Source of the DNA: Nitrospiraceae bacterium | GTDB taxonomy: Bacteria > Nitrospirota > Thermodesulfovibrionia > Thermodesulfovibrionales > Dissulfurispiraceae | NCBI GenBank assembly: GCA_003170655.1 | Contig: PMYY01000197.1 | Location: forward strand, 9,315-20,805 | Direction of reading: 5' to 3' | Length of the DNA stretch: 11,491 nt | Part shown: piece after piece, positions 1-6,010 of the stretch | Position numbering within the stretch: position 1 is the first letter of the stretch | Layout of the letters: each line of letters starts with the position of its first letter | Made by a program: the position numbers and the translations under genes | Notes under the pieces: generated by a model | Databases searched by the model: none | The model's input: the letters and a program-made list of their open reading frames with translations, nothing else | Told to the model about the DNA's origin: nothing

Positions 1-264
1 TATGAGGAGAAAAGGGTTTATTACCAGGCCTTGCTCAAGTACGATGCGGAGGATGTGCGTCGACTCCTGGAAAAGGGGCTTCGCAAACAGAGTTTATTCA
101 GTAGGACGATGAACGATGAAAGCAAGGCTGCAATAGCCTATAGCGTCGGACTTCTGGGAGATAAGCACTTTTTAGGCTGCCTCTATGAGCTGGTTGATTC
201 CAAGACCGAAATACTGAGGCAGACTGCTGCCGAAGCGATAAGGAAGATTGAGCATGGCGCCTGA
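1..264 (+). CDS. HEAT-repeat protein, C-terminal fragment (5' end outside window)
   Basis: The reading frame is open from base 1, so the gene begins upstream and only its last 87 residues are visible. The segment is alpha-helical in character. A stretch reading KAAIAYSVGLLGD, then a helix ending in an ELVDSKTEILRQTAAEAIRKI pattern, fits a HEAT/PBS-lyase-type repeat: paired helices with conserved Ala, Leu and Asp spacing, usually a protein-protein scaffold. No catalytic motif is visible. The TTG at 31 is not a believable start because the frame continues upstream of it. The stop lies 11 bases inside the next gene (ATG at 254), so the two are probably translationally coupled, and a partnership with the HD-GYP protein is a reasonable inference. 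The HEAT call is from pattern only; the full domain layout cannot be known here. Confidence 0.6.
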   Translation, partial: YEEKRVYYQALLKYDAEDVRRLLEKGLRKQSLFSRTMNDESKAAIAYSVGLLGDKHFLGCLYELVDSKTEILRQTAAEAIRKIEHGA

Positions 265-1270
265 ACCGAAAGACATTGCAGGCAATTCCGGCAACCCGGG
301 TGTCAGGGCGAGGGTAACCGGCATTTATAGCCGTCTCGTGCTACTCGCAAGGGAACTGCCCGAGCAGATGTCTTCGGGGGAAAATGCCGATATAAAGGGC
401 GTCAAGCGTCTGATACAGCACCTTACAGAAATGATCTCAGACGACGAGCCCATGGTTCTCGGCATGGCTCTGGGCGAGAGCCGTTATGATTACAGCTACC
501 GCCATCCGGTCAATGTCTGTATTCTCTCAGTGGCGCTTGGGCACAAAATAGGTTTGAGCAAGAAAGAGCTGGCAGAGCTTGGCCTTGTAGCCTTTTTATC
601 GGATATCGGCAAGCTTCTTGTTCCTCCGGAGGTGCTTTATAAGCAGGGTGTCTATGATCAGAATGACTGGCGCATTATGCGGAGGCACACAGTCCAGGGC
701 TTTAAGGCGATTTTCGGTATCCCACATGCGGATGAGCAGTTGATGAGGGCGGCTATCGTCTCTTTTGAACACCACCTGCATTGTGACCTTTCGGGCTACC
801 CGGCGGTATGTCACATTCCCGAGCAGGATTTCTATACGCGTGTGGTTGTCATCGCCGAATGGTATGATGCCCTTACAGCCGCCAAGTCTTACAAGGAAGG
901 ATACCGGTCACCGGACACCGCCATCAAGACCATGCTCGAAAAGGCCGGCAAAGAACTGGATCCAGTGCTTGTAAAGGTATTCGTTTCGATGATGGGCATC
1001 TACCCGGTGGGTTCTTTCATTATGCTCGACAGCTGCGAACTCGGCATAGTCGTCGAGCCCCATGCCGTTCTCTTGAAAAGACCGAGGACACTGGTGATTT
1101 CAGATGCTCAGGGACATCCCGTGAGGCCCTTTATCGCTGCTCTCAGCAAGAGGGATGAAAACGGGAAATATATCCGCACCATTACTAAAACACTCGATCC
1201 CAACGACTACAAAATCGACTACGCCTCCTTCTTTTACCGCAAGACAACACATACTGGGAAAGCCCGATGA
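254..1270 (+). CDS. HD-GYP domain protein with degenerate active site
   Basis: 338 residues. HD-GYP proteins normally hydrolyse cyclic di-GMP through a two- or three-metal His/Asp centre. The domain runs from about residue 80 to 250: H84 (RHPVN), the HD position (117), K120, H145 (RRHTVQG), H173-H174 and the GYP-loop equivalent DLSGYP at 178-183. The signature His is Ser here (S116-D117-I-G-K), the late Asp ligand in the usual 'vaD' motif is Glu (E202 in IAEWYDALT), and the usual Arg after it is Lys (K211). Residues 250-338 look like the beta-rich C-terminal extension often found on such proteins. The N-terminal 70 residues resemble no domain I know. ATG 254 is preferred over TTG 248 because AGGAAG at 241-246 lies 7 nt before 254. 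It overlaps the HEAT gene by 11 bases. It may act as a c-di-GMP sensor or weak enzyme; function is inferred. Confidence 0.85.
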   Translation: MAPEPKDIAGNSGNPGVRARVTGIYSRLVLLARELPEQMSSGENADIKGVKRLIQHLTEMISDDEPMVLGMALGESRYDYSYRHPVNVCILSVALGHKIGLSKKELAELGLVAFLSDIGKLLVPPEVLYKQGVYDQNDWRIMRRHTVQGFKAIFGIPHADEQLMRAAIVSFEHHLHCDLSGYPAVCHIPEQDFYTRVVVIAEWYDALTAAKSYKEGYRSPDTAIKTMLEKAGKELDPVLVKVFVSMMGIYPVGSFIMLDSCELGIVVEPHAVLLKRPRTLVISDAQGHPVRPFIAALSKRDENGKYIRTITKTLDPNDYKIDYASFFYRKTTHTGKAR

Positions 1271-1285
1271 ACGTGGCAAAGCGTC

Positions 1286-1295
1286 CCTTCGAAGG
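1286..1295. repeat. Perfect 10-bp palindrome CCTTCGAAGG upstream of gmhA
   Basis: This palindrome lies in the 61-base gap between the HD-GYP gene and gmhA and directly touches the candidate -35 box at 1296. It could be an operator half-site or chance; ten bases of perfect symmetry is only weak evidence. Confidence 0.25.
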
Positions 1296-1325
1296 TTGAC
1301 TCACAATAAGCCTTGACGGTAAACT
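1296..1325 (+). promoter_or_regulatory. Weak sigma70-like promoter candidate for gmhA-ruvCAB
   Basis: TTGACT at 1296-1301 and TAAACT at 1320-1325 are separated by 18 nt, giving 5/6 and 4/6 matches to consensus. Transcription would begin near 1332, which is the gmhA ATG, so a transcript from here would be nearly leaderless. That fits the lack of a visible Shine-Dalgarno before gmhA. A second TTGAC at 1313 has no good -10 partner. Confidence 0.3.
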
Positions 1326-1331
1326 AATCCG

Positions 1332-1946
1332 ATGGAAAAAATGATACTAGAAGCCTTTGCGGACAGCGCAGCGGTTAAGGAAAAATTCGTCAAAACCCAC
1401 CTGTCTCTTATAGCAAAGGTGTCAAGCATGATCGCCGACGCCTTCAGCGAGGGTAATAAATTGTATCTCTTCGGCAACGGCGGAAGCGCCTGCGATGCCT
1501 CACACATTGTGGCGGAATTCGTCAATCGTTTTAAGAAAGACAGGCCAGGACTCCCCGCGATTGCATTGAATACAGACATGGCAGTTCTTACGTCCATTGC
1601 CAATGACTATGACTTTTCCGATATCTTCGCCCGCCAGCTTAAAACCCTGGCTGAACCCGGAGACATAGCCATCGCCATCAGTACCAGCGGTGGTTCGAAG
1701 AACATTCTCAAAGCCGTAGAAGTGGGGAAGAAAAAGGGGTTGAAGATGATCGCCTTTACCGGCGCAAAGGGTACGAAGTTCGCCTCCAAGTGCGATTACG
1801 CTTTTGTTGTGCCATCCGAAGATACGCCGAGAGTTCAGGAAGTGCATATTACACTCGGCCATGTCATCTGCCAGATTGTCGAGGAGATACTCTTCGAGGC
1901 ACCGAGAGGGAATAGTTCGTCCAGGAGTGCGGCCGGAAGCCGATAA
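1332..1946 (+). CDS. gmhA: Sedoheptulose-7-phosphate isomerase (phosphoheptose isomerase)
   Basis: 204 residues, close to the usual size of about 190-200. GmhA converts sedoheptulose 7-phosphate to D-glycero-D-manno-heptose 7-phosphate, the first step of ADP-heptose synthesis for LPS core, in the cytoplasm. It is a single SIS domain: phosphate-binding loop FGNGGSACDASH at 47-58, STSGGSKN at 117-124, and the VQEVH...H region at 168-177. Ligand and catalytic equivalents of the E. coli enzyme are present: H58, E62, Q169 and H177. ATG 1332 is the first start after an in-frame stop at 1320-1322; no clear Shine-Dalgarno precedes it. The last 12-14 residues are Ser/Arg/Gly-rich and lie beyond the family core. 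The TAA shares its final A with the ruvC ATG (TAATG). A DiaA-type paralogue is the main alternative, but the ligand set favours GmhA. Confidence 0.88.
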   Translation: MEKMILEAFADSAAVKEKFVKTHLSLIAKVSSMIADAFSEGNKLYLFGNGGSACDASHIVAEFVNRFKKDRPGLPAIALNTDMAVLTSIANDYDFSDIFARQLKTLAEPGDIAIAISTSGGSKNILKAVEVGKKKGLKMIAFTGAKGTKFASKCDYAFVVPSEDTPRVQEVHITLGHVICQIVEEILFEAPRGNSSSRSAAGSR

Positions 1947-2506
1947 TGAAGATACTTGGCATCGACCCCGGAAGCCTCAATTGCGGGTACGGCCTAATCA
2001 GCGCTCAAGAAACGAAGTCTCCTGCCGGGCAATTTGAAGGGGGCCGCTGTCTGAAGGGATTTGTCTATATCTCCTCCGGCCGCATTGTCATGCAGGCATC
2101 CAAACCTCTCCACGAAAGATTAAAGGACCTTTATACCTCACTATCCGAAGTGATCGCTGAAACGGCTCCGGATGAGATTGTGATCGAAAGAATGTTTTTT
2201 GCTAAAGGGGTCAAGGCCGCCTTGAGCCTGGGGCACACCCGCGGCGTGGTCCTGCTCGCTTCGACGCTCAGCGGATTCCCGATCTTTGAATATAGCCCCC
2301 TCGAAGTGAAGCAGGCGGTGGTCGGATATGGCAGGGCCGATAAAAACCAGGTGCAGAGCATGGTGAAGGAGATACTCAAAATACGCCACCAGCTTTCCGC
2401 CGACGGCGCCGACGCGCTGGCCATAGCGCTGTGCCATGCGAACATGCAGGGGCCGCTCTCAGGTTTGAACAGGCAGCTGCAACAAATGAAGGTTGTAAAA
2501 CGATGA
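1946..2506 (+). CDS. ruvC: Holliday junction resolvase RuvC
   Basis: 186 residues. RuvC is a dimeric endonuclease that cuts Holliday junctions symmetrically while RuvAB drives branch migration. The RNase H-like fold and its four acidic catalytic residues are visible: D7 (GIDPGS), E81 (IERMFF), D153 and D156 (ADGADALAIA). The ARGV-type motif appears as HTRGVV at 97-102, and EVKQAVVGYGRADKNQVQ at 120-137 is highly typical. The first acidic residue pair is spaced wider than in E. coli (E66 there), from an extra stretch of about 13-15 residues after the first beta hairpin (roughly residues 22-37, Gly/Arg-rich). The start overlaps the gmhA stop by one base and the stop overlaps ruvA as ATGA, so coupling with both neighbours is expected. 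Confidence 0.95.
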   Translation: MKILGIDPGSLNCGYGLISAQETKSPAGQFEGGRCLKGFVYISSGRIVMQASKPLHERLKDLYTSLSEVIAETAPDEIVIERMFFAKGVKAALSLGHTRGVVLLASTLSGFPIFEYSPLEVKQAVVGYGRADKNQVQSMVKEILKIRHQLSADGADALAIALCHANMQGPLSGLNRQLQQMKVVKR

Positions 2507-3078
2507 TCGCCTCACTAAGAGGAAAGCTGATCTCCAAGAGGCCGGACGGCGTGGTCGTCGATGTGGGAGGTGTAGGATATAGTGTCAGTGTACCGCTCTC
2601 TATCCTCTCGTCTCTTCCCGATGAGGCATCCGAGGTTTTCCTCTTTACTTATATGCATGTGCGCGAAGATATTTTACAGCTTTTCGGATTCCGAAGCGAA
2701 GAGGAAAAGAGGATATTTACGACACTTATCGGGGTATCCGGCATCGGCCCAAAGATCGCATTGAGCATACTTTCGACCATTCCTACCGATACCTTTTACG
2801 GCCTTGTCCATTCTGAAGATGTCGAGGCCCTCTGCCGGGTACCCGGGCTCGGAAAGAAGACCGCCCAGAGGATTATCCTGGAACTCAGGGAGAAACTGCC
2901 CGCTCTGGCCATGAAGGAAAAGAAAGATGCGCTCTACGACGACACGCTCTCCGCTCTCGTCAATCTGGGATACAAGAAGAATGTGGCCCAGGACGCACTC
3001 GACAGGGCTTACGACAGCGGCTCCAGGGACATTGAGAGTTTGCTCAAAGAGACGTTAAAATACCTTACCAAGGAATAG
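2503..3078 (+). CDS. ruvA: Holliday junction DNA helicase subunit RuvA
   Basis: 191 residues. RuvA binds the four-way junction as a tetramer and loads the RuvB motor. The start MIASLRGKL at ATG 2503 is the family N-terminus; an in-frame ATG at 2431 lies inside ruvC and is rejected. TGAAGG at 2487-2492 gives a Shine-Dalgarno about 10 nt upstream. Domain I is an OB fold (1-62) with the acidic pin E55-D56 in VREDILQLFGF. Domain II has two helix-hairpin-helix motifs, LIGVSGIGPK (about 77-86) and CRVPGLGKKTAQRI (about 112-125). Domain III, which contacts RuvB, is the helical end from about 145. It overlaps ruvC by 4 bases; a REP-like palindrome and 56 bases separate it from ruvB. Confidence 0.95.
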   Translation: MIASLRGKLISKRPDGVVVDVGGVGYSVSVPLSILSSLPDEASEVFLFTYMHVREDILQLFGFRSEEEKRIFTTLIGVSGIGPKIALSILSTIPTDTFYGLVHSEDVEALCRVPGLGKKTAQRIILELREKLPALAMKEKKDALYDDTLSALVNLGYKKNVAQDALDRAYDSGSRDIESLLKETLKYLTKE

Positions 3079-3081
3079 ATT

Positions 3082-3107
3082 GTAGGGGCAGACCTATGTG
3101 GCTGCCC
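3082..3107 (+). repeat. REP-like palindromic element, copy 1 (GTAGGGGC head)
   Basis: Located between ruvA and ruvB. GTAGGGGC is followed by an imperfect hairpin: GGGCAG at 3086-3091 pairs with CTGCCC at 3102-3107 (6 bp), with a possible two further pairs (CC/GG) past a bulged A. The GTAGGGGC head and GCCC arm match, in reverse orientation, the element at 4730-4752. There is no T-tract after the stem, so an intrinsic terminator is unlikely. In an operon such a hairpin may stabilise mRNA ends or adjust the expression of ruvB relative to ruvA (inference). Confidence 0.55.
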
Positions 3108-3134
3108 TTCTTCGAACGCAAATAGGCAACGGAA

Positions 3135-4157
3135 ATGAAAATTGAAGACGGCGGAATCGTGCCACTCACCCCGGAAGTCCTGCAGGAGGAAGTCTCCTAC
3201 GAGATAAACCTGAGGCCGCGTGCTCTTGCCGATTTTGTCGGTCAGGCGAAGATCAAGGAAAATCTAAAGGTCTTTATCGAGGCCGCGCTCATGAGGAAAG
3301 AGCCTCTCGATCACGTTCTTTTCTTCGGGCCGCCCGGTCTCGGCAAAACGACCCTCGCTACTATCATTGCCAACGAACTCGGAGTAAATATCAAGACTAC
3401 CTCAGGTCCTGTACTGGAAAGGGCTGGCGACCTCGCCGCCATCCTGACAAATCTCTCAGACCGAGACATACTTTTTGTGGATGAGATACACAGGATGTCG
3501 AGAGTTGTTGAAGAGGTCCTTTATCCGGCGATGGAGGATTACAGCCTGGACATTATCATCGGCCAAGGCCCCAATGCCCGGACCCTGAAACTCAATCTCC
3601 CGAGGTTCACGCTTGTAGGCGCTACAACGCGCACAGGGCTGCTCACCTCGCCGCTGAGAGACCGTTTCGGTGTAATCTGCAGGCTTGAATTTTATGACTC
3701 GGCCGATCTGGGAACGATAGCCCATCGTTCGGCGCGGATTCTCGGCATTGAATTGCATGATGACGCGGCAGATGAGATCGCGCGAAGGTCACGGGGCACG
3801 CCGAGGATTGCCAATCGCATATTGAAACGGATAAGGGATTTTGCGCAGGTTAGGGGTGAAGGCATTATCGACATGAAGATAACGAGGGAGGCATTGGAAG
3901 CCCTTGATGTAGATACGCTTGGACTCGATGAGATCGACAGGAAACTGCTGCTTACCATTATCGAGAAATTCAACGGCGGCCCCGCCGGAATAGAAGCTAT
4001 CGCTGCAACTCTGAGGGAAGACCGCGATACGATCGAAGACGTCTACGAACCATTCCTGCTCCAGGAAGGGCTTCTCGAAAGGACCGCCAGGGGACGCTTG
4101 GCTACCCGCAGGGCCTATGAGCATCTTTGCAAAATAGTGCCTCAGGGGTTATTCTAA
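3135..4157 (+). CDS. ruvB: Holliday junction branch-migration ATPase RuvB
   Basis: 340 residues, normal length. RuvB is the AAA+ hexameric motor that pulls DNA through the RuvA-bound junction. Walker A GPPGLGKTT at 65-73, Walker B DEIH at 116-119, sensor 1 GATTR at 162-166, and the arginine-finger segment PLRDRFG at 173-179 are all intact. A lid domain contains sensor 2 around RRSRGTPRIANR, and a winged-helix DNA-binding domain occupies the last 75 residues (NGGPAGIEAIAATL onward). ATG 3135 has only a weak ribosome site (AGGCAACGGAA just upstream), unlike queH after it. It lies 56 bases after ruvA across the palindromic element and 11 bases before queH. Confidence 0.97.
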   Translation: MKIEDGGIVPLTPEVLQEEVSYEINLRPRALADFVGQAKIKENLKVFIEAALMRKEPLDHVLFFGPPGLGKTTLATIIANELGVNIKTTSGPVLERAGDLAAILTNLSDRDILFVDEIHRMSRVVEEVLYPAMEDYSLDIIIGQGPNARTLKLNLPRFTLVGATTRTGLLTSPLRDRFGVICRLEFYDSADLGTIAHRSARILGIELHDDAADEIARRSRGTPRIANRILKRIRDFAQVRGEGIIDMKITREALEALDVDTLGLDEIDRKLLLTIIEKFNGGPAGIEAIAATLREDRDTIEDVYEPFLLQEGLLERTARGRLATRRAYEHLCKIVPQGLF

Positions 4158-4168
4158 GGAAGTAGCCC

Positions 4169-4777
4169 ATGAAGCTTCTGATGCATATCTGTTGTTCCAA
4201 TTGTGCCGCCTACCCCATCCGGACATTGCAGCAGCGCGGCATTGATGTGAAAGGGTTCTGGTTCAATCCCAATATCCATCCGTATATTGAATATAAAAAC
4301 AGGCTCGATGCTCTGAGAAAGCTCGAGGACCTCTGGGAACTCGATGTAGAATATGGCGACAGCTACGGGTTGACCGAGTTTCTGAGGAATGTTGTATACC
4401 ATGAAAAAGGCCGGTGTGTTTATTGCTATGCGGTAAGGCTGGAGAGGACCGCTTCAACGGCCAGGGAATGCAAGGCCGATGCATTCACGACTTCCCTTTT
4501 GGTAAGCCCTTACCAGAATATTGATATGATAAAAAGCATAGGGTTCGATCTCCAGGAGAAGTACGGGGTCGAATTCCATTTCGAGGATTTCCGCGGCGGG
4601 TACAGGGAAGGACGCCGCATTGCAAAAGAGATGAATCTCTACAGTCAGAAATATTGCGGATGCATCTATTCAGAAATGGAAAGATATAATAAAATATGTA
4701 GTGGCGGGGGGTCCCAGAATATTACGGGAGGGCGAGGCAACCTCGCCCCTACTGGCGAACATGGAACAAATGGGTAA
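4169..4777 (+). CDS. queH: Epoxyqueuosine reductase QueH
   Basis: 202 residues. QueH is the iron-sulfur enzyme, unrelated to QueG, that reduces epoxyqueuosine to queuosine at tRNA position 34. Family motifs: HICCSNCA at 6-13 (C8, C9, C12), GRCVYCYAVRL at 81-91 (C83, C86), SPYQN at 113-117, DFRGGYREG at 140-148, and YCGCIYSE at 162-169 (C163, C165). AAGGAAG at 4156-4162 lies 6 nt before ATG 4169. The conserved core ends by about residue 173. The remaining tail (about 174-202) is Gly/Asn/Thr-rich, and part of it (GGRGNLAPT) is coded by a palindromic repeat at 4730-4752, so the original stop was probably earlier. The reading frame runs into the next gene by 8-17 bases. It works after QueA, encoded 1.2 kb downstream. 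Confidence 0.93.
   Translation: MKLLMHICCSNCAAYPIRTLQQRGIDVKGFWFNPNIHPYIEYKNRLDALRKLEDLWELDVEYGDSYGLTEFLRNVVYHEKGRCVYCYAVRLERTASTARECKADAFTTSLLVSPYQNIDMIKSIGFDLQEKYGVEFHFEDFRGGYREGRRIAKEMNLYSQKYCGCIYSEMERYNKICSGGGSQNITGGRGNLAPTGEHGTNG
4730..4752 (-). repeat. REP-like palindromic element, copy 2, inside the queH 3' end
   Basis: A perfect 8-bp stem, GGGCGAGG (4730-4737) with CCTCGCCC (4741-4748), and a CAA loop. On the - strand it reads GTAGGGGCGAGG-TTG-CCTCGCCC, sharing the GTAGGGGC head with the element at 3082-3107 but in opposite orientation. It is translated as part of the QueH tail and lies 9 bases before the ATG at 4761 of the next gene, where the RNA hairpin could hinder ribosome access. 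Confidence 0.65.
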
Positions 4778-4976
4778 ATCACTCATAATCATAGGCGCAG
4801 TCATAATAGCCCTCGGACTTATTTTGACTATCTCCGGCAAGCTCCCATGGCTCGGACGCCTGCCCGGCGACATCGTGGTGCAGAAAAAGAATTTCACAGT
4901 CTATTTCCCGATCGCAACAAGCATCATCATAAGCTTGCTGCTCACCCTTGTTTTTTGGTTCGTGGGAAGAAAATAA
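4761..4976 (+). CDS. DUF2905-type small membrane protein
   Basis: 71 residues from ATG 4761. There are two membrane helices (about residues 6-24 and 49-67) joined by a short polar loop with the conserved GRLPGDI motif followed by a KKNFTVYFPI segment, which is the signature of the DUF2905 family. The function is unknown. Starts at GTG 4701, ATG 4761 and ATG 4770 are all in frame. The first would add residues coded by the palindromic repeat, so 4761 or 4770 is preferred; no strong Shine-Dalgarno decides between them. It overlaps the queH end by 17 bases (8 if started at 4770), and its TAA overlaps the next ATG as TAATG. I recall such genes near ruvB, spoIID and queA in Deltaproteobacteria, but this was not checked. 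Confidence 0.8.
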   Translation: MEQMGKSLIIIGAVIIALGLILTISGKLPWLGRLPGDIVVQKKNFTVYFPIATSIIISLLLTLVFWFVGRK

Positions 4977-6010
4977 TGACGATAAGACAAAGATCATGGT
5001 CTGGAATGTGGATAGCATCCGCCATTTTGTTCGCATGCATCAATTATTTTGGGGTAGGCTGCCTGCCGACCGATGCTTCCGCCGGAACATCCGTACGTGT
5101 TCTGCTAATGGACAATAAAGACCTCAAGGTCCCGGCCAAAGAAGAACGTCTGACGCGTATGGGAGCCACTGCTGGCGATGTTCTTCTGAGCGGGTTGAAG
5201 TATTCGGGTATTATCGAGGTCTGGAAAGGCGACAACGGGTTATATGTCATCAACGACATCCCGCTTGAAGACTATATCAAGGGTGTCGTTGCAGCGGAGA
5301 TGAAGAGCAGCTGGGACATCGAGGCGCTGAAGGCCCAGGCCGTCGCTGCTAGGACGTATGCGATTTATCAGATACTCAATTCCGCTCCGGGTGCCCCATA
5401 TAACCTGACCTCAACTGTCCTGGATCAGGCATATAAGGGGGGTAATATATCTTCGAGTGTCGAAAAGGCGGTGGACGAAACGAAAGGGGAGATATTGACA
5501 TACGGAGGAAAGCCGATCGCTGCTTTTTATCATTCGACGAGTGGAGGCATGACTGAGGACGCGGCAGAGGTCTTCGGAAAGGAATTACCGTACTTGAAAC
5601 CGGTCAAAACGAACTCAGAGTTGTCGCCTTATTTCATGTGGGAAAAAATAATTCCTGTATCTGAGATCGAAAAGGCCCTCGATGTTCAGGGCATAAAAGA
5701 TATTAGCATCGATTCCTATACGGTATCGGGCCGTGCGAGGGGGATTAAGATAACACTTGAAACTGGAACAGTGACCATACCTGCAATCAGGATGAGAAAA
5801 AAAATTGGCTGGGACAGGCTGCCGAGCACCCTGATAACCCGCTTATCCAGGAACAACAGTCTGATGGTTTTCGAGGGAAGAGGTTACGGCCACGGCGTGG
5901 GCATGTGCCAGTGGAGCTGCCTCCAAATGGCGAAAGAAGGGATGACCTACAAGCAGATACTCACCTATTTTTATCCGGGTACGACTATACAGCTTTATGA
6001 AAACCGCTGA
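4976..6010 (+). CDS. SpoIID/LytB-domain exported protein (putative lytic transglycosylase)
   Basis: 344 residues from ATG 4976, with GGGAAG at 4964-4969 as ribosome site 6 nt upstream; upstream in-frame starts lie within the DUF2905 gene. The N-terminus is a signal sequence: basic start, hydrophobic 11-28, and a likely signal peptidase I site after DASA (residue 36). Cys29 follows GVG, a poor lipobox, so a lipoprotein is less likely. The SpoIID domain covers about 95-340: PLEDYIKGVVAAEMKSSW with the expected catalytic E108, EALKAQAVAARTYA at 116-129, YHSTSGGMTE at 185-194, and GRGYGHGVGMCQW at 301-313. Family members cleave glycan strands lacking stem peptides. Outside spore formers the role is probably periplasmic wall remodelling (inference). 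A SPOR protein lies two genes on. It overlaps queA by 14 bases. Confidence 0.88.
   Translation: MTIRQRSWSGMWIASAILFACINYFGVGCLPTDASAGTSVRVLLMDNKDLKVPAKEERLTRMGATAGDVLLSGLKYSGIIEVWKGDNGLYVINDIPLEDYIKGVVAAEMKSSWDIEALKAQAVAARTYAIYQILNSAPGAPYNLTSTVLDQAYKGGNISSSVEKAVDETKGEILTYGGKPIAAFYHSTSGGMTEDAAEVFGKELPYLKPVKTNSELSPYFMWEKIIPVSEIEKALDVQGIKDISIDSYTVSGRARGIKITLETGTVTIPAIRMRKKIGWDRLPSTLITRLSRNNSLMVFEGRGYGHGVGMCQWSCLQMAKEGMTYKQILTYFYPGTTIQLYENR

Noticed and set aside
3086..3110. Hairpin after ruvA read as an intrinsic terminator
   Set aside because: The stem is short and imperfect and no T-run follows; it matches the REP-like element at 4730-4752 and sits inside an operon.
4685..4690. Perfect TATAAT hexamer inside queH, possibly a promoter for the DUF2905-spoIID-queA run
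   Set aside because: No acceptable -35 lies 16-18 nt upstream (the 17-nt position reads GCATCT), and it falls in an AT-rich coding stretch.
4701..4760. GTG 4701 as start of the DUF2905 protein
   Set aside because: It would add 20 residues partly coded by the palindromic repeat and unlike the family N-terminus; ATG 4761/4770 fits the family length.
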